Shown here piece after piece: positions 1-4,661 of a DNA stretch of 9,371 nucleotides (position 1 is the stretch's first letter; every line of letters starts with the position of its first letter). This DNA comes from JBMDXK01 sp048594375 (GTDB taxonomy: Bacteria > Pseudomonadota > Alphaproteobacteria > Rhizobiales > Methylopilaceae). The notes below the pieces were generated by a model. It was given only the letters and a program-made list of their open reading frames with translations, was not told where the DNA came from and searched no databases. A program made the position numbers and the translations under genes. The stretch is from contig JBMDXK010000007.1 of assembly GCA_048594375.1 (NCBI GenBank), positions 1-9,371 of the forward strand, read 5' to 3'.

Positions 1-42
1 GTACGTGAGCACCGGAGCGCAGAAAAATGGCGGATAGCGTCC
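1..42. repeat. 42-base direct repeat, left copy
   Basis: These 42 bases are identical to 121-162, exactly 120 bases (40 codons) further on. In the second copy the block is the right arm of the palindromic element at 57-177, so this copy is probably the remaining right arm of a second element in the same orientation, cut by the window edge. The sequence diverges right after base 42. Confidence 0.85.
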
Positions 43-56
43 CTCCTATTCCCTTG

Positions 57-177
57 TAATATGTTTGGGATGAGACGAAAGCCGTTGTTTTTCGAGCACC
101 GGAGCGGAGCGTACATAAAGGTACGTGAGCACCGGAGCGCAGAAAAATGGCGGATAGCGTCCATCCCAAGCATATTA
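57..177. repeat. 121-base imperfect palindromic element at the 3' end of fliN
   Basis: The ends are inverted repeats of 16 bases with one mismatch: TAATATGTTTGGGATG at 57-72 against CATCCCAAGCATATTA at 162-177. Further paired blocks share almost the same axis (about 117.5): GACG 74-77 with CGTC 158-161, CCG 82-84 with CGG 151-153, TTTTTC 88-93 with GAAAAA 142-147, and GTAC 111-114 with GTAC 121-124. Both arms also carry GAGCACCGGAGCG in direct orientation (94-106 and 127-139). The right end contains the TAA stop codon of fliN (175-177, minus strand). The structure suggests a dispersed palindromic or MITE-like element. No transposase is present, and its copy number elsewhere cannot be seen here. 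Confidence 0.75.
121..162. repeat. 42-base direct repeat, right copy
   Basis: This copy is identical to 1-42 and forms the right arm of the 121-base palindromic element. Both copies are read in the same plus-strand frame, where each encodes VREHRSAEKWRIAS. Confidence 0.85.
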
Positions 178-552
178 CCTTTCGGCTTTTATGATTTCGG
201 TCATTGTTACACCTAACTTATCTTCTACGAGAACCACTTCCCCGCGGGCGACGAGGCGGTTGTTGACGAAGATGTCGATGGCTTCCCCGACTTTGCGGTC
301 AAGCTCTAGAACTGCGCCGGGCTTTAGGCTGAGCAATTCGCCCACATCGAGTTTTGTGCGGCCGAGTACGGCTGAAACACTGACGGGAACATCGAAAACC
401 GCTTCCAGATCGGCAGCAAATTTTGGTTCCTGAGTGACCGGCTCTTCCGCAGCGATGTCATCCATGCGCAGATCAAGATCATTGTTGAGTTCTGGCAACG
501 GAGGCACTTTTTTGCCTCCACCGTTGCCTTGATCGTTTTCAGTATCACTCAT
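175..552 (-). CDS. fliN: Flagellar motor switch protein FliN
   Basis: FliN is a component of the cytoplasmic C ring, where with FliM it forms the lower rim, binds FliH/export components and takes part in rotation switching. The 125-residue protein has a low-complexity, acidic N-terminal part (about 1-45) and a C-terminal SpoA domain (about 48-122) with the typical run DVPVSVSAVLGRTKLDVGEL, then GEAIDIFVNNRLVARGEVV and LGVTMTEII. Length is normal for FliN. The ATG at 550-552 overlaps the fliH TGA as ATGA, and AAGGA lies 8 bases upstream, so the start is well supported and translation is probably coupled to fliH. The TAA stop lies inside the terminal repeat of the adjacent palindromic element, so the last residues (KAER) may have been altered when that element arrived. 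No terminator is visible downstream. Confidence 0.96.
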   Translation of the reverse strand: MSDTENDQGNGGGKKVPPLPELNNDLDLRMDDIAAEEPVTQEPKFAADLEAVFDVPVSVSAVLGRTKLDVGELLSLKPGAVLELDRKVGEAIDIFVNNRLVARGEVVLVEDKLGVTMTEIIKAER

Positions 553-1241
553 TGTGCAATTCCTTCATTGTCTGGGGTCGGCGCATCAGGCTTTTCCAGA
601 TAGCGCTCAATGGCGCGGTTGACCATATCCAGAATGGCGCCACTGTCATGGATGAAGCCGCCATCAGCCCATTCCAGCTTGCCATCGCCCGGCTGCATAT
701 CCGGATCACCCAGTACGATTATTTTTCCTGAAAATCCGCGCTCATTGGCAAGAGCGGTGAGATGGTTTTTCACACCTTCCACATGATGTTCATTGACGCG
801 GGCAACAACATGGGGGGAAAGCCGCGCCTCTGTGAGGCACATGCGCGCCGTATCTTCATAGGCGGCATAGGGATAGTGTTCCATAGCATGACCCGCAAGC
901 TTGCGGGCAATGGTCACTGCCAGCGCAATGGCTTCGTGTTGCTGGGACTGCACCCGCACGGCGCTTTCCTGCGCCAGATGCTCGAAAGCACTGCCCAGTT
1001 TTTCAACCGCCTGTGCCATACGCAGGGTAGCGGCGGCATCGGCATCGGCCTTGCCCTGGTGTTCCCCGCGGGAAAAGCCGCGTTGTTCGGCAGCCAGCAC
1101 ATCGCGGTCATAAATGTCCTGCAAGACGGTTGGCGGTTCCACGGTTTGCGAAGCACCACCATCCAACGCGTTTTCCTCGGCCTTGAGAGGCAGAGAGAAA
1201 TCTTTGTTGAATGAAAAGGGTATCCGCATTCTTTGACCCAT
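549..1241 (-). CDS. fliH: Flagellar assembly protein FliH (FlbE-like export ATPase regulator)
   Basis: FliH is the peripheral-stator-like negative regulator of the flagellar export ATPase FliI and links it to the C ring through FliN. The 230-residue protein is poorly conserved at its N terminus (IPFSFNKDFSLPL near residue 7) and has an Ala/Gln-rich, probably coiled middle (about 55-115). The C-terminal FliH/HrpE-type domain carries VTIARKLAGHAMEHYP and the diagnostic stretch VLGDPDMQPGDGKLEWADGGF near residues 176-196. That form is typical of alphaproteobacterial FliH (called FlbE in Caulobacter). ATG at 1239-1241 has GAGGA 9 bases upstream; the second Met (residue 5) is less likely. It lies 54 bases after fliG and overlaps fliN by 4 bases, as expected inside a flagellar operon. 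The family call rests on the C-terminal motif plus context. Confidence 0.9.
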   Translation of the reverse strand: MGQRMRIPFSFNKDFSLPLKAEENALDGGASQTVEPPTVLQDIYDRDVLAAEQRGFSRGEHQGKADADAAATLRMAQAVEKLGSAFEHLAQESAVRVQSQQHEAIALAVTIARKLAGHAMEHYPYAAYEDTARMCLTEARLSPHVVARVNEHHVEGVKNHLTALANERGFSGKIIVLGDPDMQPGDGKLEWADGGFIHDSGAILDMVNRAIERYLEKPDAPTPDNEGIAQ

Positions 1242-1295
1242 GTGCTGCTATCCTCAGGTGCGTTTGGCAAGTGGCAATAAACGTAAAATCAACGA

Positions 1296-2369
1296 TCAAT
1301 AAACCAGTTCATCATCTCCTTTGTTTTTAGAAATCATGATTTCACCTTTTGCAGCCAGATCTTTTGCAACAGAGACCATGTTGGATTGCGCGTCATCCAC
1401 ATCTTTCAGGCGCACAGGCCCCATATTCTGAATTTCCTCTTGCAGCATTTTTCCGGCACGTTGTGACATGTATTGCAAGAAGAAGTCGCGTACATTCTGG
1501 GTTGCACCCTTGAAGGCAACGGTCAGTTTTTCGCGCGGCACATAGCGCAGCAGGGTTTGGACAGCGGCAGCATCCAGTTTCATCAGGTCATCGAAGGTGA
1601 ACATCAAAGATTTGATGCGGTCAGCGGCTTCGCGGTCGCTTTCTTCCAGCGAGGTGATGAAGCGGGATTCGGTCTGGCGGTCAAACGAATTGAAGATTTC
1701 GGCCATTTGTTCATGGGCATCGCGGCGGCGTGTCTGCGAAAGGCTGGACATAAATTCAACCCGCAGGGTTTGTTCCACCCGTTCCAGCACATCTTTCTGG
1801 ATGGATTCCATGGCGAGCATCCGCTTCACAACATCAATGGAAAACTCTTCCGGCAAAATAGCCAGCACCCGTGCGGCGTGTTCGGTTTTGATGCGGGAAA
1901 GCACAACGGCCACGGTTTGGGGGTATTCGTTTTTGAGGTAGTTGGCAAGCACCTGTTCCTGCACGTTGGAGAGTTTTTCCCACATGGTGCGCCCGGCGGG
2001 GCCGCGGATTTCTTCCATGATAGCGCCCACGCGATCCTTGGGCAGGAACTGGTTGAGAATGCGTTCGGTGGAGTCAAAATTCCCCATGAGCGCGCCGGTG
2101 GTGGACATCTGGGAAACAAACTCGACCAGTACATTTTCCACCAGATCCGAATCGATGGTACCAAGACCGGCCATCGCCACAGAGATGGCGCGAATTTCGT
2201 CGTCATCCAGTTCTTTCCAGATTTCCGCGCCGTATTCCTGCCCCAGTGAGAGCATCAGAATGGCAGAGCGTTCCGCACCCGTAAGATATTTGCCGCGGTG
2301 CATGAGCTTGGGATTGCTCTGCGGTGCAGCACTGTTCTGGGATACGGGAGCTGTTGCGAGTGCATTCAT
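1296..2369 (-). CDS. fliG: Flagellar motor switch protein FliG
   Basis: FliG is the rotor protein that couples stator torque to the MS ring and, with FliM, switches rotation direction. The 357 residues comprise a FliG N domain (about 27-130, binds FliF), a middle domain with the EHPQ-type motif present as EYPQ (148-151), and a C-terminal torque domain (about 250-350). The torque domain has FTFDDL (257-262), LLRYVPREKLTVAFKGA, MSQRAGKML and GPVRLKDV. The charged torque helix is present, so the protein should be functional. It is slightly long because of a Ser/Ala/Pro-rich extension of about 22 residues; Met23 (MHRGKYLTGAERS) is an alternative start. ATG at 2367-2369 follows the fliF stop by only 3 bases with no strong ribosome site, so translation is probably coupled to fliF. 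It ends in TGA. Confidence 0.97.
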   Translation of the reverse strand: MNALATAPVSQNSAAPQSNPKLMHRGKYLTGAERSAILMLSLGQEYGAEIWKELDDDEIRAISVAMAGLGTIDSDLVENVLVEFVSQMSTTGALMGNFDSTERILNQFLPKDRVGAIMEEIRGPAGRTMWEKLSNVQEQVLANYLKNEYPQTVAVVLSRIKTEHAARVLAILPEEFSIDVVKRMLAMESIQKDVLERVEQTLRVEFMSSLSQTRRRDAHEQMAEIFNSFDRQTESRFITSLEESDREAADRIKSLMFTFDDLMKLDAAAVQTLLRYVPREKLTVAFKGATQNVRDFFLQYMSQRAGKMLQEEIQNMGPVRLKDVDDAQSNMVSVAKDLAAKGEIMISKNKGDDELVY

Positions 2370-2372
2370 GTG

Positions 2373-4001
2373 TTAAGCCGGTTCTGCTAGCCATTGACGG
2401 ATAATCGAGACGGTTTCATTGGGGTTGTTAGCGGCCAGTTCTCCTACCCGCTGGATAGATTGTGCCTGAACCTGACCGTTCACTTGCGCCAAATCAATCA
2501 TGCGGGCTGCGGCACCCACCGGCGCAAGAGCATTTTCATCCTCAGGCGCAGGCAAAGCGGTCATTTCCCCCTCAGCCCCACCGGCATTGCCAAGCTTGGC
2601 CACTTCTGCGGTGCTGGGTTGCGGGCTGGTCAATCGTTTCAGCACCGGACGGACAACCAGCAAAATCACTAGCAGCGCCAATACCAGCAGCACACCTTTT
2701 TCAGTGAGGGCCATCAGGTCATCTTTGGTCAGGCCGAGAAAGAGCGCACCTTCTGCACCATCCGCCAATTGCGAGCCAGGCGGCACCGCATAGCGCAGGT
2801 TTACCACATCCACTTTATCACCGCGTTGCTCATCAAAGCCTACGGCGGAGCGCACAAGCGCGGCAATCTGGTCGAGTTCGCCTTGTGTGCGGGGGGTGTA
2901 GGTCACTTCGCCATTTGCATTGGTGGTGTAAACTCCATCAACAACCACCGCCACGGTAAGACGCTTCAGGCGGCCAGCTTCATAAGTCTGGGTACGGGTG
3001 GTGCGGGAAATTTCATAGTTTGTGGTTTCATCGGCCTTGTTGGAGCGTTCTTTTGGCCCTGCATTGGCTTGTTGGTTGGCTTGCGCGTTGGGCAGTTCGT
3101 TGCCCACGGTCACGCCCTGTTCGGCTTCTGTGATTTCGCTGTTTTCTTCGCTGGTCTGGTTGGAGCGGATAACGCGGCTTTCGGGGTCGAACTGGTCGGA
3201 TGTTTCCGTAAGGCGGCTGTAATCCATCTCGGCGCGGACTTCGGCGCGGGCGCGGCCCGTGCCGACAATGCGTTCAATCATGCCTTCGATCTGGGATTTC
3301 ATGCGGCGTTCCAAACCGGCAACCCGTTCTTCACCGAGCGTTGCAATGTCTTGGGCTTGTGCGCCGTCCGCCAGCAGATTTCCCGTTTCGTCAACAATGG
3401 AAATGCGTTCGGGCTTCAGTCCTTGTACGGCGGAAGCGGCCAGATGCTGGATAGCGCGGATTTGCTGATTGCCCAGAGTGCCGCGCACCCGCAGCACGAT
3501 AGACGCGGAAGGCTCCACCGCATCGCGGCTGAACAGCGGGCGTTCCGGCACCACCAGATGCACACGGGCGGAAGCCACGCGATCAATGGAGCGGATGGAA
3601 CGGGCAAGTTCCCCTTCAAGGGCGCGCAGGCGGTTGACGTTCTGGAGGAAGCTGGTTGCGGAAAGGCCATCGCTTTTATCAAAAATTTCATAGCCCACAC
3701 CACCACCGGCGGGCAGGCCGGATTCGGCCATTTTCATGCGCAGGGTTGCCACCTGATCTTGTGGTACAAGAATGGTCGAGCCATCATTGCGCAATTCGTA
3801 TTTAATGTTTTGGCTGTCCAGTTCGCGGGTGATGGAAGAAGCGTCGGAAAGCGGCAAATCCGTATAAAGCACACTCATGTTGGGCGCGGCCATGCGCAGC
3901 CCCACATAGACAAAGAAACCGATCAGGGCGAGCGTGACAATTCCCATGGCAGCCAGTTTGGCCGGGCCGAGTTTTTGCAAAGATGCGACAAAATCGTTCA
4001 C
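2373..4001 (-). CDS. fliF: Flagellar MS-ring protein FliF
   Basis: FliF forms the inner-membrane MS ring on which the export gate and rotor assemble. The 542 residues show a first membrane segment (about 18-37), a periplasmic YscJ/FliF domain (about 40-220: LDSQNIKYEL, GVGYEIFDKSD, NRLRALEGELARSI, ARVHLVVPER) and a FliF C-terminal domain rich in Asn/Gln/Glu near 280-325. A second membrane segment follows (about 435-452, GVLLVLALLVILLVV), then the cytoplasmic FliG-binding tail ending VGELAANNPNETVSIIRQWLAEPA. Length and order are normal. The start is GTG (3999-4001), with only a weak GGGA about 8 bases upstream. It is the first gene of the fliFGHN cluster and follows 660 bases of non-coding DNA that includes a CtrA-type box about 330 bases upstream. 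Confidence 0.97.
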   Translation of the reverse strand: MNDFVASLQKLGPAKLAAMGIVTLALIGFFVYVGLRMAAPNMSVLYTDLPLSDASSITRELDSQNIKYELRNDGSTILVPQDQVATLRMKMAESGLPAGGGVGYEIFDKSDGLSATSFLQNVNRLRALEGELARSIRSIDRVASARVHLVVPERPLFSRDAVEPSASIVLRVRGTLGNQQIRAIQHLAASAVQGLKPERISIVDETGNLLADGAQAQDIATLGEERVAGLERRMKSQIEGMIERIVGTGRARAEVRAEMDYSRLTETSDQFDPESRVIRSNQTSEENSEITEAEQGVTVGNELPNAQANQQANAGPKERSNKADETTNYEISRTTRTQTYEAGRLKRLTVAVVVDGVYTTNANGEVTYTPRTQGELDQIAALVRSAVGFDEQRGDKVDVVNLRYAVPPGSQLADGAEGALFLGLTKDDLMALTEKGVLLVLALLVILLVVRPVLKRLTSPQPSTAEVAKLGNAGGAEGEMTALPAPEDENALAPVGAAARMIDLAQVNGQVQAQSIQRVGELAANNPNETVSIIRQWLAEPA

Positions 4002-4137
4002 GGTGTAATCCCAAAAAGTCTGCGGCAGATTTTTTCAGGCTGGTTTTTCGTCGAAACGCGCGAAAAAGCCGCCCTCTATGCCACTGTGCTGAACTGGATA
4101 ATCAACGCAAAACGCAACGCAACATTACATTTACCGT

Positions 4138-4160
4138 GGCAGAAAAAACGCTTTTCTGCC
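4138..4160. repeat. Perfect 9-bp hairpin in the fliF leader
   Basis: GGCAGAAAA (4138-4146) pairs exactly with TTTTCTGCC (4152-4160) around a 5-base loop. It lies 137 bases upstream of the fliF GTG. No T-run follows on either strand, so it is not a standard intrinsic terminator. It could be an operator or an mRNA-leader structure. Confidence 0.5.
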
Positions 4161-4306
4161 TGTTTATTCCCTGAAATGTTAGCGCACACATTGCGCCTCA
4201 GGGGACAGTGTCTTGAACCCGCATATCATCGGGAGATATAGGTGTAAGGACAGTTTACCCGCCTTACAATTCAACTATCAGCCAAAACCCGAATGTTTAA
4301 TGGCCA

Positions 4307-4325
4307 CTAGGCAGAATATGCCTAG
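4307..4325. promoter_or_regulatory. Dyad next to the CtrA box, possible operator
   Basis: CTAGGCA (4307-4313) and TGCCTAG (4319-4325) are perfect inverted repeats with a 5-base spacer (GAATA). The site begins 6 bases from the CtrA-type box on the fliF side. Perfect symmetry and position suggest a dimeric regulator site. The regulator is unknown. Confidence 0.35.
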
Positions 4326-4331
4326 CCAAGG

Positions 4332-4347
4332 TTAACAGCCGGTTAAC
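4332..4347. promoter_or_regulatory. CtrA-type binding box TTAA-N7-TTAAC
   Basis: TTAA at 4332-4335, seven bases (CAGCCGG), then TTAAC at 4343-4347 match the full CtrA consensus with exact spacing. The site is nearly palindromic, so it also reads TTAA-N7-TTAAC on the minus strand, and it contains a direct repeat GGTTAACA with an 11-base period. CtrA directly controls the fliF operon in Caulobacter. Here the box is about 330 bases upstream of the fliF GTG, so a long leader or an additional promoter is implied. Confidence 0.6.
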
Positions 4348-4371
4348 AACTTTAAAAAATGATTCAATTAT
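4343..4371 (+). promoter_or_regulatory. Possible rightward promoter overlapping the CtrA box
   Basis: TTAACA (4343-4348), a 17-base spacer and AATTAT (4366-4371) resemble a housekeeping promoter whose -35 is the CtrA half site. Downstream is AAGGGAGG (4416-4423) followed by TTG (4430-4432) and a frame of only 11 codons ending in TAG (4463-4465). This is speculative. Confidence 0.2.
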
Positions 4372-4541
4372 GAGGGCTTTTAAGCGCAGATTGCGTGTGT
4401 GAAATAAGGGAGATAAGGGAGGAAAACCGTTGCAAACTGGATTTTTTTGCCTTCACGGAGCATAGCTTGAGCTTCTGTATTTCCTTTTATTAACCCTTCG
4501 TCGTATCTTGCAAGGGAGAAACTTGGCTCACACAAAATGAG

Positions 4542-4569
4542 TTTTTAAACGCAGCGTTTATTCGCTGCG
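4542..4569 (-). terminator. Weak stem-loop terminator candidate after the large gene
   Basis: On the minus strand CGCAGCG and CGCTGCG (4569-4550) form a 7-bp GC-rich stem with a 6-base loop, followed by TTTAAAAAC. It lies about 93 bases past the TAG of the 812-residue gene. The T-run is only three bases long, so termination efficiency is doubtful. Confidence 0.3.
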
Positions 4570-4661
4570 CTGACCGTTGGCTGGAACATGGCTAAATTCT
4601 CTCCGCCGAAAAATGCCGCAACAAAATCGTGCAGCATCCCTATCATGTATCTCAGTATAAT

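Larger units (their letters stand above)
1..216 (+). other. Open frame through the repeats, left-truncated; possible C-terminal tail
   Basis: Plus-strand frame 1 is open from the window edge to TAA at 214-216. It reads VREHRSAEKWRIAS twice, 40 codons apart, with FFEHRSGAYIK between them. The last 42 bases run antisense to fliN. It could be the repeat-encoded tail of a convergent gene lying mostly outside the window, or simply an open frame created by the repeat. The minus strand is also open across most of the element, so openness alone is weak evidence for coding. There is no family match that I recognise. Confidence 0.2.
4002..4661. other. 660-base intergenic region upstream of fliF
   Basis: No convincing gene is seen in either strand. 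The region holds, from left to right, a hairpin (4138-4160), a dyad (4307-4325), a CtrA-type box (4332-4347), a tandem 9-base repeat ATAAGGGAG (4404-4421) and a stem-loop (4550-4569) after the large gene. The fliF promoter must lie here or upstream. I found no correctly spaced sigma-54 (GG/GC) promoter before fliF and no sigma-28 consensus. Confidence 0.7.

Noticed and set aside
1..162. Possible CRISPR array from the two 42-base repeats
   Set aside because: There are only two copies, the spacer would be 78 bases, and the repeat is part of a larger palindrome with terminal inverted repeats.
1473..2249. Plus-strand open frame (258 codons) antisense to fliG
   Set aside because: It lies wholly within fliG on the opposite strand, has no family signature, and is rich in His/Phe as expected from reverse-complement codons.
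4002..4140. Sigma-54 promoter before fliF (TGGCATAGAGGGCGGC on the minus strand)
   Set aside because: The distance between the GG and GC elements is off by one base and the -12 element does not match TTGC.
4138..4160. Intrinsic terminator
   Set aside because: The stem is perfect but AT-rich at the loop side, and no T-run follows on either strand.
2769..4241. Long plus-strand open frame (490 codons) antisense to fliF
   Set aside because: It mirrors the confident fliF coding frame, has no recognisable domain, and its composition fits the complement of a GC-rich gene.
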